Part shown: positions 7,663-16,313 of the stretch, piece by piece
Numbering within the stretch: the stretch's first letter is position 1
How the letters are laid out: each line of letters begins with the position of its first letter
Assembly: GCF_003113895.1 (NCBI RefSeq)
Contig: NZ_BDUD01000001.1
Span: 6,846,559-6,881,558, forward strand
Direction of reading: 5' to 3'
Length of the DNA: 35,000 nucleotides
Source: Nostoc commune NIES-4072
GTDB taxonomy: Bacteria; Cyanobacteriota; Cyanobacteriia; Cyanobacteriales; Nostocaceae
Translations under genes and position numbers: made by a program
The notes under the pieces: model-generated
The model's input: the letters and a program-made list of their open reading frames with translations, nothing else
What the model was told of the DNA's origin: nothing
Databases searched by the model: none

Positions 7663-10285
7663 ATTTATCAACCCGAAAGTCGGCAAGTTCTGGCAAGGAA
7701 CTGATGCTCAACCAGGAATCTATATTGCGATCGCTGGTAAGGTCAGGTTGTTAGATAGCGCCGATGAGTTAATCGCCACTGTAGAGGCAGGTGACTCATT
7801 TGGAGAATTTACCTTGTTGAAGGAGGTTGACTTTAGACCTTACACTGCAAGGGCTTCAGTCAACTTACAATTATGCTTTGTTCCGGGTGAAGTGCTATGG
7901 CCATTGATGGCTAAATATCCCCAAATTCGGGAGCATTTGTGGGCTAAGGCGCGATCGCGTAATCCCCAACAGGGGGACTCAGATAATACCCCAGTACTCC
8001 CATCTGACTTAAAACGGCTGCATGAAACGAAGATTTTGTCAACGCCAGCAGTAAAGCCACGCGAGAAAAAGATTAGCAAAGCCTATTTTCCCAACTCCAC
8101 GCAGCGAGTAGGGCATTTATTACAGCGTGTGATTCGGCGCTATCCGTTTTTTGCTCAACAGAGTGGATCGGATTGCGGTGCAGCTTGTTTAGTGATGGTG
8201 TCTCGCTATTGGGGGAAAAATTTTAGTGTCAATCGCCTGCGGGATATCGCCAATGTTGACCGTAATGGTTCATCACTGCGGGGGTTATCGGCGGCGGCTG
8301 AAAGTATTGGGTTTACGACGCGACCTGTGAAAGCGAGTCTTAACCAATTGGCGAAGCAAAAATTGCCTGCGATCGCCCACTGGGAAGGCAAACATTACAT
8401 TGTTGTCTACGAAATTACACCCAAACACGTCATTGTAGCCGACCCCGCGATCGGGCAATGCAGCCTCAGCCACGCCGAATTTAAAGCCAAGTGGACTGGT
8501 TACACACTGCTGCTGCAACCGACAGCCATGCTCAAGGATACCAAAGAGACTTCTACTCCTTTTTGGCAATTCTTTGAGTTGATGAAACCTCACTCTTTAG
8601 TGATGCTGGAAGTGTTTGTCGCTTCCTTATTTATCCAGATTTTTGGACTTGTTACCCCCTTATTTACCCAGTTAATTTTAGACCGCGTAGTGGTGCAGCG
8701 TTCGGAACTAACCTTAACGGCGGTGGGTTTAGGGTTACTGATTTTTAGTTTATTCCGTGTGGCAATGACGGGGTTGCGGCAATATCTGTTAGACCACACG
8801 GCGAATAAGCTCGATTTAGCACTGATTGTCGGATTTATTCGCCATACCCTGCGGCTACCCTTGAGTTACTTTGAGTCGCGTTATGTAGGGGATATTATCT
8901 CTCGTGTACAGGAAAACCGTAAAATTCAACGCTTCCTCTCCGGTGAGGCGTTGTCTATCCTGCTGGATCTAGTCACTGTCTTTATCTATTTAGGATTGAT
9001 GTTTTGGTACAGTTGGAAAATGGCGTTGCTGGTGTTGGTGGTTGTACCGCCTTTTTTCCTACTGGCATTGATTGCCACACCTTTTTTACAAAAGATTTCT
9101 AGGGAAATCTTTAATGCTGTTGCTAAGGAAAGCAGCTATCTGATTGAAGCCCTTTCTGGTGTGCGAACAGTTAAATCCACAGCAGTGGAACAGACAGTGC
9201 GTTGGCATTGGGAGGAGTTATTAAGTAAAGAAGTAAAAACTAACTTTTCTGGGCAAATTATTAGCAATCGTCTGCAAATATTCAGCAACACAATTGAAGC
9301 AGTAGTAACTACTGTATTGCTGTGGTTCGGGGCATACCAAGTAATTCACAACGAGTTAACTATTGGGCAATTGGTAGCATTTAATATGTTGCTAGGAAAT
9401 ATTATTAGACCCTTCCAACGATTAACAGTTTTGTGGAATCAATTGCAAGAAGTAGTGATTGCGGTGGAACGAATTAATGATGTGTTAGATGCAGAACCAG
9501 AAGAGGATTTGCAGCATCAGGCGCGGCAATCTTTACCACCCATTCAAGGTAACATTCGCTTTGACAACGTGACATTTCGCTATCACCCTGAAAGCGATAT
9601 CAATGTTTTAGAAAATCTCAGTTTTGAAATACACAGTGGGCAAATGGTTGCCCTGGTGGGACGGAGTGGTTCGGGTAAAACCACCATTTCTAAGCTGGTT
9701 TTGGGATTATATCCGGCTACAGATGGCAAAGTGTTGATTGATGGTCACGATATTACCAGTCTTTCGTTGCGTTCTCTACGCGAACAAGTTGGGGTAGTTG
9801 ATCAAGACACCTTTTTGTTTGGCGGAACGATTCGGGAAAATATTAGTTTGGCCCATCCTGGAGCCACTTTGGCAGAGATTATTGAGGCGGCGCGATTGGC
9901 GGGTGCTGATGAGTTTATTAAAAAGTTACCTATGGGTTATGAAACCCAGATTGGTGAAGGAGGGGGGATGTTGTCTGGAGGACAGCGACAAAGAATTGCG
10001 ATCGCAAAAGCATTATTAGGCAATCCTAAGCTATTGGTTTTGGATGAAGCGACTTCCCATCTAGATGCAGAGTCAGAAAGGATTATTCAGACGAATTTAA
10101 ACACAATTCTCAAAGGCAGAACCACCTTAGTAATAGCCCATCGCCTTTCAACTGTCCGAAATGCAGATTTGATTTTGGTGCTAGATCGCGGCGTATTGAT
10201 TGAGAGTGGGACTCACCAAGAGTTAATGGCCAAGCGGGGACATTATTTTTATCTCAATCATCAGCAGTTGGATGTTGCGGGGTGA
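7556..10285 (+). CDS. Peptidase C39-containing ABC exporter with N-terminal cNMP-type domain
   Basis: A 909-residue bacteriocin/RiPP-type exporter that would trim leader peptides after a double glycine and drive the product across the inner membrane. Residues about 30-130 look like a cyclic-nucleotide-binding-fold domain (GDSFGEFTLL). Residues about 195-325 are the C39 protease with Cys207 (SDCGAACL), His280 (GKHYIVV) and Asp296 (VADPA). Six-helix ABC transmembrane region at about 345-640. ATPase with Walker A GRSGSGKTT (near 702), signature LSGGQRQR, Walker B LLVLDEAT and the H-loop His in VIAHRLS. All catalytic residues are present. The same overall architecture is seen in cyanobacterial HetC-like and bacteriocin exporters. 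ATG 7556 is the first start after an in-frame stop at 7535. HlyD and isomerase genes follow. Confidence 0.92.
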   Translation: MAQDISAQLVSLEQFNNTLGYSLSTEEFQQCLQQVKFINPKVGKFWQGTDAQPGIYIAIAGKVRLLDSADELIATVEAGDSFGEFTLLKEVDFRPYTARASVNLQLCFVPGEVLWPLMAKYPQIREHLWAKARSRNPQQGDSDNTPVLPSDLKRLHETKILSTPAVKPREKKISKAYFPNSTQRVGHLLQRVIRRYPFFAQQSGSDCGAACLVMVSRYWGKNFSVNRLRDIANVDRNGSSLRGLSAAAESIGFTTRPVKASLNQLAKQKLPAIAHWEGKHYIVVYEITPKHVIVADPAIGQCSLSHAEFKAKWTGYTLLLQPTAMLKDTKETSTPFWQFFELMKPHSLVMLEVFVASLFIQIFGLVTPLFTQLILDRVVVQRSELTLTAVGLGLLIFSLFRVAMTGLRQYLLDHTANKLDLALIVGFIRHTLRLPLSYFESRYVGDIISRVQENRKIQRFLSGEALSILLDLVTVFIYLGLMFWYSWKMALLVLVVVPPFFLLALIATPFLQKISREIFNAVAKESSYLIEALSGVRTVKSTAVEQTVRWHWEELLSKEVKTNFSGQIISNRLQIFSNTIEAVVTTVLLWFGAYQVIHNELTIGQLVAFNMLLGNIIRPFQRLTVLWNQLQEVVIAVERINDVLDAEPEEDLQHQARQSLPPIQGNIRFDNVTFRYHPESDINVLENLSFEIHSGQMVALVGRSGSGKTTISKLVLGLYPATDGKVLIDGHDITSLSLRSLREQVGVVDQDTFLFGGTIRENISLAHPGATLAEIIEAARLAGADEFIKKLPMGYETQIGEGGGMLSGGQRQRIAIAKALLGNPKLLVLDEATSHLDAESERIIQTNLNTILKGRTTLVIAHRLSTVRNADLILVLDRGVLIESGTHQELMAKRGHYFYLNHQQLDVAG

Positions 10286-10327
10286 AAAAAGAAGACAAGC
10301 AGGAATCTTTTTTGTCTCCCCATTCCT

Positions 10328-10464
10328 AATACGGTTCGGATAAGACTTGATCCCCCTGCCTGCGGCGACCCCCTTAAAAACGGGGTAATAAGAATACAAA
10401 GCCCCCCTTTTTAAGGGGGGTTGGGGGGATCTCCGAAAGCCAAACATATTAACTGAACCGTATT
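10328..10464. mobile_element. Dispersed inverted-repeat element, 137 bp
   Basis: Terminal inverted repeats AATACGGTTC (10328-10337) and GAACCGTATT (10455-10464) bound a core rich in C- and G-runs that can fold (CCCCCCTTTTTAAGGGGGG near 10402-10420). It lies between the exporter ATPase and its HlyD partner. It is non-coding and resembles repeats scattered in Nostoc genomes. Its stable hairpin could lower transcription into the HlyD gene. Confidence 0.75.
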
Positions 10465-10505
10465 GTCCTCACTCCCAAAATCCAAAATTGATATCAGGAA
10501 AAATC

Positions 10506-12029
10506 ATGCCAAACACATTAAATGGAAAAGTTCAAACCCAAATCTATGAGGTAGAACAGGGCAAGGAAATTTTCAGAGAGCAAACACCAGCCATATCAAC
10601 TGATGATTGGGCTTACGCAACCAAGGATTTACTTGATAGCTTGCCCCAAGTTTGGACAAGGGGATTGCTGTATTTTTTGGTAATCTTTGTGTCGATAATT
10701 TTACCTTGGGCGATGCTATCTAAGGTGGATGAAACTGGTACAGCAAGAGGGCGACTTGAGCCAAAAGGAAAAACGGTTAGGTTGGATGCTGCTGTGGCAG
10801 GTACTGTTGCCGAAATTCGGGTAAAAGAGGGTGATTCTGTTAAACTTGGGCAGACTTTATTAGTGTTGGAATCGGAATTAGTTAAGGCAGAATTGCGGCA
10901 GGCACAGGAGAAGTTAGAAGGACAATTAAATCGACTTTCTCAGTTAAATTCATCTAAAAGTCAGTTAGTTGTATCTTTGACAACACAACAGCAACAAAAT
11001 CAATCTCAACAGTTAGAAAAGCAGGCTCAAATTGACCAAGCGCGACAGAATATGAATGCTCTGAGGAATTCCTATGATTTACAAAAAGACGAAAAATTAG
11101 CTCAAGTTAATCAGGCGCGGCAAACTCTTGAGCATAATCAAACGGCTAATAAGTTAGTAGATAGTAGTTTAGCGAGTACCCAGCGAGAAGTTGAACGCTA
11201 TCGCAGTCTTTGGCAGTCAGGGATTGTTCCAGAAATTAATGTTGTGGAGAAGCAAGATATAGCTAAAGACAAGCAACAGTTATACGAACAAAATAAGTCA
11301 GATATTCAGCAAGCTAAACTACGTTTGGTAGAACAACAGAGTAGTTATGAGCGGACTATTCGGCAAGCAAATGCAGATATTGAGCAGGCGCAGTTGCGAC
11401 TGAAAGAACAGGAAAGGAGTTATCAGACATTGACTCGTTCCAGCAAGCTGGCTTTGCTAAAAATAGATGAACAACAGAAGAATTTGGAGACAGAACTTAC
11501 TACACTTCAGGCAGAAATCGCTCAAAGTAAGAGTCAGATTGTTTCGTTAAAATTTCAGTTAGGACAACGAGAGTTAAGAGCCACCGTCAATGGTAGAGTA
11601 TTTCAGTTACCAATACAACGGGCTGGGTCTGTAGTGCAGCCTGGAGCAATGATTGCGGAAATTGCACCCCAAGGTTCGCCTTTAATAATTCGGGCGCAAA
11701 TGGCGACAAATGAGAGTGGTTCTTTGCGAAGAGGATTGCCAGTAAAATTAAAGTTTGATGCTTATCCGTTTCAAGATTATGGTGTACTAGAAGGAGAATT
11801 ATTAGAGATTTCTCCTACTACCATAGAGGTGGAAACACCTAATGGAAAAGTAGCAGCTTATGACTTGAAAATTGCCCTCAAACAAAATTGTATCCCCTCA
11901 GCTAATAAATGTATTGCCTTGCGTCCTGGAGATACGGCGACAGCTGAGGTAATTGTGCGCCAGCGTCGGATTATTGATTTTCTGCTAGATCCGTTTAAGC
12001 AGTTACAGCAGGGTGGGGTGAAATTATAG
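10506..12029 (+). CDS. HlyD-family membrane fusion (adaptor) protein
   Basis: A 507-residue periplasmic adaptor that would join the upstream C39 ABC exporter to the outer membrane. One membrane segment (about residues 48-66, LLYFLVIFVSIILPWAM), a first half biotinyl-lipoyl motif (VAGTVAEIRVKEGDSVKLGQ), a long Gln/Lys/Glu-rich coiled-coil hairpin (about 130-345), then the second half (LRATVNGRVFQL) and beta-barrel. ATG 10506 is preferred to the TTG at 10488 because AGGAAA precedes it and the extension is not needed. Intact and of usual length for NHLM/HlyD-type adaptors. Confidence 0.9.
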   Translation: MPNTLNGKVQTQIYEVEQGKEIFREQTPAISTDDWAYATKDLLDSLPQVWTRGLLYFLVIFVSIILPWAMLSKVDETGTARGRLEPKGKTVRLDAAVAGTVAEIRVKEGDSVKLGQTLLVLESELVKAELRQAQEKLEGQLNRLSQLNSSKSQLVVSLTTQQQQNQSQQLEKQAQIDQARQNMNALRNSYDLQKDEKLAQVNQARQTLEHNQTANKLVDSSLASTQREVERYRSLWQSGIVPEINVVEKQDIAKDKQQLYEQNKSDIQQAKLRLVEQQSSYERTIRQANADIEQAQLRLKEQERSYQTLTRSSKLALLKIDEQQKNLETELTTLQAEIAQSKSQIVSLKFQLGQRELRATVNGRVFQLPIQRAGSVVQPGAMIAEIAPQGSPLIIRAQMATNESGSLRRGLPVKLKFDAYPFQDYGVLEGELLEISPTTIEVETPNGKVAAYDLKIALKQNCIPSANKCIALRPGDTATAEVIVRQRRIIDFLLDPFKQLQQGGVKL

Positions 12030-12053
12030 GTATTTCGCAGTACTTATGCATTT

Positions 12054-12165
12054 CTAAACCTAACCCCCTGCTGATTTACCTACAAGATAAGAGGGAGAAA
12101 AAGCCCCTCTGAATCTAACAAATTTTTTCTTCTTTCCTTTCCTTGTAGGAGAGGGTTAGGAAGGG
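12054..12165. repeat. Dispersed inverted repeat between HlyD and isomerase genes
   Basis: AACCTAACCCCCTGC near 12055 and, further on, ACCTACAAG are matched in reverse by CTTGTAGGAGAGGGTTAGG near 12143-12161, giving an imperfect stem about 110 bp long. It is non-coding and of the kind that recurs in cyanobacterial intergenic DNA. Confidence 0.6.
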
Positions 12166-12212
12166 GCGGTGATTTCACCTTTAATGTCGTCTATCTACTT
12201 AGGAGAAACATT

Positions 12213-12944
12213 ATGTCACAAACTATTACTATTACCAACGAAGACATTCTTGAGCAAGTCAAGCTATCCAGCAAAATTCCTGAAATAATTGAAGAGATTA
12301 TTACCCGTAAGATTATTGCAGCTGCCGTAGCTGAGGCTAGCATCAAAGTAGAGACTGAGGAACTTCAGAAAATAGCAGACCAATTGCGGGTAGTTAACAA
12401 ACTCAATACTGCTAATGATACCTGGGCATGGCTAGGAAAACATGGTCTGTCTCTAGAAGAGTTTGAAGAAATTGTCTACAACACCGTCATTTCTAGAAAG
12501 TTAGCTGCTCATTTATTTGCCGATAAAGTTGAACCATACTTTTTTGAAAACCAATTGGATTATACCAGCGTAGTGATGTTTGAGGTTATCTTAGATGATG
12601 AAGACTTGGCGCTGGAACTTTTCTATGCTATTCGGGAAGATGAGATGAGTTTCTATGATGTTGCTCACAAATATATCCAGGATACAGAGTTACGCCGAAA
12701 AGGGGGATATCGGGGGATAGTGCGTCGTCAAGATATGACGCCGGAGATTTCTGCTGCCGTTTTTGCAGCAAAGCCGCCGCAGCTTCTCAAACCCATTATT
12801 ACTTCTAAAGGAGCGCACCTGATTTTAGTGGAGGAAATTATTCAAGCAGAATTGGATAAAAAGCTGCGCTCTAAGATTATCTTAGATTTTTTTTCTGCAT
12901 GGCTGAAGCAAAAAAATAATCAAGTTGAAGTTATCAGAAACTAG
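12213..12944 (+). CDS. Peptidylprolyl isomerase, parvulin (PpiC/SurA) type
   Basis: The 243-residue product has a helical N-terminal part (about 1-105) like SurA-type chaperones and a parvulin-type domain (about 110-215), ending with the signature-like segment ITSKGAHLILVEEI. It has no signal peptide or membrane helix. AGGAGAAAC before the ATG supports the start. Isomerases of this kind often follow C39 exporter and HlyD genes in cyanobacterial RiPP export operons, so a role in keeping precursors foldable or export-ready is inferred. It is the last gene of the operon; a perfect 12-bp hairpin follows at 12991. Confidence 0.82.
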   Translation: MSQTITITNEDILEQVKLSSKIPEIIEEIITRKIIAAAVAEASIKVETEELQKIADQLRVVNKLNTANDTWAWLGKHGLSLEEFEEIVYNTVISRKLAAHLFADKVEPYFFENQLDYTSVVMFEVILDDEDLALELFYAIREDEMSFYDVAHKYIQDTELRRKGGYRGIVRRQDMTPEISAAVFAAKPPQLLKPIITSKGAHLILVEEIIQAELDKKLRSKIILDFFSAWLKQKNNQVEVIRN

Positions 12945-12990
12945 GATTAAGGCATCAAAACAACCTAGATTTTGAGCCATAAATTAAATT

Positions 12991-13028
12991 CTGGAGTTTA
13001 GATTAACCGCAGTTAGTCTAAACTCCAG
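12991..13028. terminator. Strong hairpin between convergent genes
   Basis: A perfect 12-bp stem, CTGGAGTTTAGA (12991-13002) with TCTAAACTCCAG (13017-13028), and a 14-nt loop sits between the isomerase gene and the oppositely oriented small peptide gene at 13181-13330. The T-run on the plus strand is weak, so it may act as a bidirectional terminator or a transcript-stabilising structure. Confidence 0.6.
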
Positions 13029-13180
13029 TAAATTGTTATCCTGTCATACTTGAATCACGACAATACATTTAAAAATTGAGCAGAAATCTGAATAATTATC
13101 TTCAGAACTATCTATATATCCGCTCGATTTTAAGGGTCAATAAGCTAGTAGTTGCTCAGATATTATAGCTTTCTTAAACC

Positions 13181-13330
13181 TCACCAACCAAAAAAGTCGC
13201 TTACAGCATCAACAACATCATGGAGGAAATCTCTGATTGGACCACCACCATGAATTTCATTCAGTTCGTTAGCATCTACTTCGGATATAAAGCTCCGAGC
13301 ATTTATGTCTTGAATCGTGATTGTAGCCAT
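13181..13330 (-). CDS. Small double-glycine leader peptide (49 aa), candidate C39 exporter substrate
   Basis: The reading frame gives 49 residues starting MATITIQDINARSF and containing NELNEIHGGG at 21-30, followed by the core PIRDFLHDVVDAVSDFFGW. The EL-x-EI-x-GG motif is the classical double-glycine leader cut by C39 peptidases; the core would be a 19-20 residue amphipathic helix. AGGAG lies 11 bases before the ATG. The leader resembles that of the peptide at 19684-19902 (MA-x-I-x-I-x-D, then EI-x-GGG), and the two genes share similar upstream DNA. It is convergent with the exporter operon, whose C39 protease is the obvious processing partner. No modification enzyme lies next to it, so the product may be unmodified. 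Confidence 0.75.
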   Translation of the reverse strand: MATITIQDINARSFISEVDANELNEIHGGGPIRDFLHDVVDAVSDFFGW

Positions 13331-13392
13331 TTTAAAATGTACTCCTAAATAAACTTTTTTCAGTTGGAAGGAATTAGACTTTTAGTTTTTCT

Positions 13393-13478
13393 ATTCCATT
13401 AATATAATAATCTGTCATTTAGTCTATTATTTCAATGTTTATATCACTAAAAATTGTGCCATAAATAATGCACTTATA
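13393..13478 (-). promoter_or_regulatory. Shared upstream element of the GGG-leader peptide genes (copy 1)
   Basis: This segment, 63 bp upstream of the 49-aa peptide start, aligns by eye with 19958-20040, 56 bp upstream of the 72-aa peptide start. Shared blocks in the same order on the plus strand include ATTCCATTA, ATTTCAA, ATCACTA and a TGCA-TTAT end. Two otherwise unlike genes sharing this DNA suggests a common promoter/operator. The rest of the gap, 13479-13820, is AT-rich with no gene seen. Confidence 0.55.
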
Positions 13479-13821
13479 GCTTTGTTTATTACAAAATTTA
13501 CTGCGTTATTTTTCCAAAAACAAAAACTTCCTACTTATTTGGATAAAGCACCCTATATTTGATGACATATATAAACTATTTATGACCTTTTTCCTTCTTT
13601 ATTGCTTACTTAATTTCTACAAATTAGAAAAATCAATAAAAAATTAGCACAAGAATTCTCTTAGACTGAACAATAAAAATTTAGGGCTATTTCATTCTGG
13701 CGGTAGGAACAGACCTCATGCTATCCGCTACAGTCTGTCTCACTCAGGTGAAATGTGCTGCAAACTGCGCGATCGCTTTCCACAGCCTCTACAAAGTTGG
13801 TATTCAAACTCTAGACTTCAA

Positions 13822-13854
13822 TTGTGTCAATTTCATGAGTTTGATATACTCATG
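13822..13854 (+). promoter_or_regulatory. Sigma-70-type promoter with overlapping inverted repeat
   Basis: TTGTGT (13822-13827) and TATACT (13845-13850) are spaced 17 bp. The perfect inverted repeat CATGAGT (13834-13840) / ACTCATG (13848-13854) overlaps the -10 box, placing a plausible repressor site where an antitoxin could autoregulate the downstream operon. The 'operator' reading is inference. Confidence 0.55.
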
Positions 13855-13891
13855 TTGTACTTACCAAGCTGATTCCTCGTTATGAGGTAAC

Positions 13892-14395
13892 ATGACCACA
13901 CCGATATCATCTAATCCAGAAACGGTAGAAAACAAGCGACAGAACTTCAACATTACTCCAGAACAAGAAGCAAAGCTCAACTGGCTACGTGATGCGATCG
14001 CTGCTCCTAATACCAAAGAAACAATCTTGCGTTCCATCGACCTTATGGTTACTCTCAAGCGCCACATGCGTCCCGGTACTCAACTTTTTCTGCACACAAG
14101 AGAAGGGCAAGTCCGCCTACTTATCCCAGAACTTGAATCTCCCCCAACAGGCGACTGGCAATATCTGGTGGAACGCCCTCATCCTTGGCGGCGGCAACTT
14201 TACATCAAAGGGCGAAAACTACTTGCCTCGACTGTTTGGCAGGATATGATTGTTAACCAGATGTCAATAGAAGAGGCAGCAGATAATTGGAACCTTCCTC
14301 TTGCTGCGATCGAGGAAGCTATTCACTATTGCGAAAGTCACCAAGAATTTCTGAAACTGGAAGCAGAAGAGGAGCGTTACCGCCTCGAACAATAA
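13892..14395 (+). CDS. DUF433-like antitoxin-type protein
   Basis: A 167-residue protein whose C-terminal part (about 120-150, MSIEEAADNWNLPLAAIEEA) has the DUF433 helix-turn-helix-like pattern found in antitoxins paired with DUF5615 PIN-like nucleases. The N-terminal part is an uncharacterised extension common in cyanobacterial homologs. GAGG six bases before the ATG supports the start, and the promoter at 13822-13850 is well placed. Its normal partner follows at 14406 but is truncated, so this antitoxin may now be an orphan. Confidence 0.65.
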   Translation: MTTPISSNPETVENKRQNFNITPEQEAKLNWLRDAIAAPNTKETILRSIDLMVTLKRHMRPGTQLFLHTREGQVRLLIPELESPPTGDWQYLVERPHPWRRQLYIKGRKLLASTVWQDMIVNQMSIEEAADNWNLPLAAIEEAIHYCESHQEFLKLEAEEERYRLEQ

Positions 14396-14405
14396 GGAGT
14401 CTCCC

Positions 14406-14492
14406 TTGAGCCTAAAACTACTCATTGATGAAGACTCCCAGGCAAAACGTTTAGTTAATTTGTTACGGAGTGCTGATCGTGATGTTAGTTAA
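14406..14492 (+). pseudogene. Truncated DUF5615-type toxin remnant
   Basis: Eleven bases after the antitoxin gene, a TTG-started frame reads LSLKLLIDEDSQAKRLVNLL then stops after 28 residues. The acidic LLIDED motif is the start of DUF5615 PIN-like nucleases, which normally run to about 110 residues. The rest is missing, and the frame runs into the remnant at 14455-14526, consistent with a deletion that removed the toxin body. Confidence 0.6.
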
Positions 14493-14526
14493 AGAAGCCG
14501 AGAAAGTATTAGACGCGGTGACATGA
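14455..14526 (+). pseudogene. 3' stub of a gene coupled to the PIN-domain toxin gene
   Basis: A short open frame ends MLVKEAEKVLDAVT and its TGA overlaps the ATG of the PIN gene (ATGA at 14523-14526). Such overlap is typical of antitoxin-toxin pairs, so this is probably the 3' end of a lost antitoxin. Too short to classify. Confidence 0.35.
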
Positions 14527-14963
14527 CCAAAGTTTATTTAGACACAAGTATTTATAACCGCCCCTTTGATGACCAAACACAGCCAAAAGTATTTCTAGAA
14601 ACACAAGCTGTCATCTTAATTTTACAAATGGTCGAAGCCAAATTAATAGAATTGGTTAGTTCTTCAGTTCTAGAATATGAAAATAGCCGTAACCCATTTC
14701 CTGTAAACCAACAGTCAATGGAGCGATACTTACAAATAGCTACATTGAGAGTATTACTAGATGAAAATATTAGAGGGAGAGCAAAAAAACTAGAACAACA
14801 AGGGATTAAAGCCATTGATGCTCTCCACGTTGCTTGTGCCGAAGCTTCTCAAAGTGATTATTTTATCACTTGCGATAAAAGATTAATCAATCGCTGTCAA
14901 GGTTTAACACTCAAAGCAATTAACCCCACTGATTTTATTTTGGAGATAGAAGATGACAATTAA
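14523..14963 (+). CDS. PIN-domain protein (probable toxin ribonuclease)
   Basis: A 146-residue PIN-fold protein: Asp7 in VYLDTSIYNRPFDD, a central acidic residue in LEYENSR, Asp99 in AIDALHVA and Asp118 in FITCDKRLI make up the metal-binding site of VapC-like RNases. All acidic residues are present, so it could be active. Its start overlaps the stub before it, and its end overlaps the next small gene by 11 bp, so the three were one translation unit. If the upstream partner is lost, the downstream 68-residue protein may serve as antitoxin. Confidence 0.78.
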   Translation: MTKVYLDTSIYNRPFDDQTQPKVFLETQAVILILQMVEAKLIELVSSSVLEYENSRNPFPVNQQSMERYLQIATLRVLLDENIRGRAKKLEQQGIKAIDALHVACAEASQSDYFITCDKRLINRCQGLTLKAINPTDFILEIEDDN

Positions 14964-15159
14964 AGTTATTAACGAACACCAAAACTTACAAGAAGTAATA
15001 CAAGTTTTACTCACACATTTAGAGCCATCCAAGGTGATGAAATTTTGGGCAGCTTGTAAATTAGGCGAAGGTGATTATTTACAACTAAAAGAAAAGCTAT
15101 TTGCTCAAGACAATGTTGATAGTTTGTATGAAAAAATTAAAGCCTATCAAGATATGTAA
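14953..15159 (+). CDS. Small protein coupled to PIN toxin (possible antitoxin)
   Basis: The 68-residue protein overlaps the PIN gene by 11 bp in another frame. It is helical and charged with no DNA-binding motif I recognise. Position suggests an antitoxin or accessory protein; function otherwise unknown. After it, about 15190-15235 holds a dispersed repeat (GTTCGCGTAGCGTCTCGTAG) of the Nostoc type. Confidence 0.6.
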   Translation: MTIKVINEHQNLQEVIQVLLTHLEPSKVMKFWAACKLGEGDYLQLKEKLFAQDNVDSLYEKIKAYQDM

Positions 15160-15304
15160 TGAAACATAGATGAGTCATTCTGAACTGAACGGAGTGTAGT
15201 GTTCGCGTAGCGTCTCGTAGAGAAGAATCTCACAATATGTTTCATTTCGCTTAAATGACACATTTAGGATTTATGCAAGAGAGTCTATTCTTTTCCGAAG
15301 ATGT

Positions 15305-16270
15305 TTAATAAATATCTTCGGAATTGGTATTAACATAAGGGCGCTGCAACTCAATCCCCAAACGAGAAAATTGCCCAATGATAGCCTGCATTCTAACCTC
15401 TGGCAAGTCATCCCCTTGATACCAAGCTTCCAGAAACCCATTTGCCACAATCTGACAGCGATTCATCCCAAAGCTTTCTTGAACAGCAAATTTCTGGTCT
15501 GGTTCTTCTGCCAACCCCAACCCTATTGCTAGTTGTTTGGTAAATAAAGGAATTTCTGACTTAAAATGCAATTGGTGTTCTTGATAAACAGTTTTTAAAA
15601 CTTGCTTAACAACTTCATAGTCTCTCTTGTCAAAGTAAAGCACCCCTGAATCGTAGCGTTGGTATTCCTTGGGGTTATACAAAACCTTGAAACTGAAAGG
15701 AATTACTAACTCATTCAGTGCTTGTGTTAAACTCCTCATCATTGCCACAGCACCTTCAGGAGTTACATTAATATAAATTCGTACAGTTACAGACTGAATT
15801 TTCACATCTTCAATACGACTGAAGCCTGCATTCCCAACGGCCATGTAAAAGCCATTTTGCACTCGATTCTTCGGCATCTGGATAGCCACAGAATCACCTA
15901 CTACAGCCGCTTGTTCAACAGCTTGAAGATGCTTATTCCGTTCAACATGCAGTCTCAAACCGCCTTTAGCTACGGCTAAACTGCCATCACCTTCTTCTCT
16001 CAAAACAGACCAACCAGGGTCAAAGTAGCCTTCTCCAAAATTACTTTCATGCAATCGCTTATAAAACCCCACATCTACCCCTAAAACAGTATTATTCTCC
16101 AAGTCTAAGGGCAAACCATTTCCTTCCCCATCTAATGCCAACGTACTTTGCATAGAACCGTTGTAATAGATACCGTAAAGAAAACTCCGCAATTGTAGAC
16201 TCAGATATTTCTGTTGCATCTGGATTGGCATCTTCTGAAAACGTTCAATTGCCTCAGATGGTAATTCCAA
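15305..16270 (-). pseudogene. HopA1-family RiPP lyase-like protein, probably 5'-truncated
   Basis: 321 residues of the HopA1 family can be read (LRSFLYGIYYNGS, FYMAVGNAG, VTVRIYINVTPEGAVAMM). In thioviridamide and class V lanthipeptide pathways, HopA1-like proteins pair with a kinase-like phosphotransferase to dehydrate Ser/Thr of a precursor. The only start is a weak TTG at 16270, yet the frame continues upstream in family-like sequence (SDFSIHHPDYKPLELP) to a stop at about 16331 with no start codon, so the real N-terminus seems lost. Just upstream lies a kinase N-lobe remnant in another frame. A deletion joining the two genes is the simplest reading. Family assignment fairly sure; pseudogene status likely. 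Confidence 0.6.
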
Positions 16271-16313
16271 AGGTTTGTAATCTGGATGATGGATGGAAAA
16301 ATCAGATTTTATC

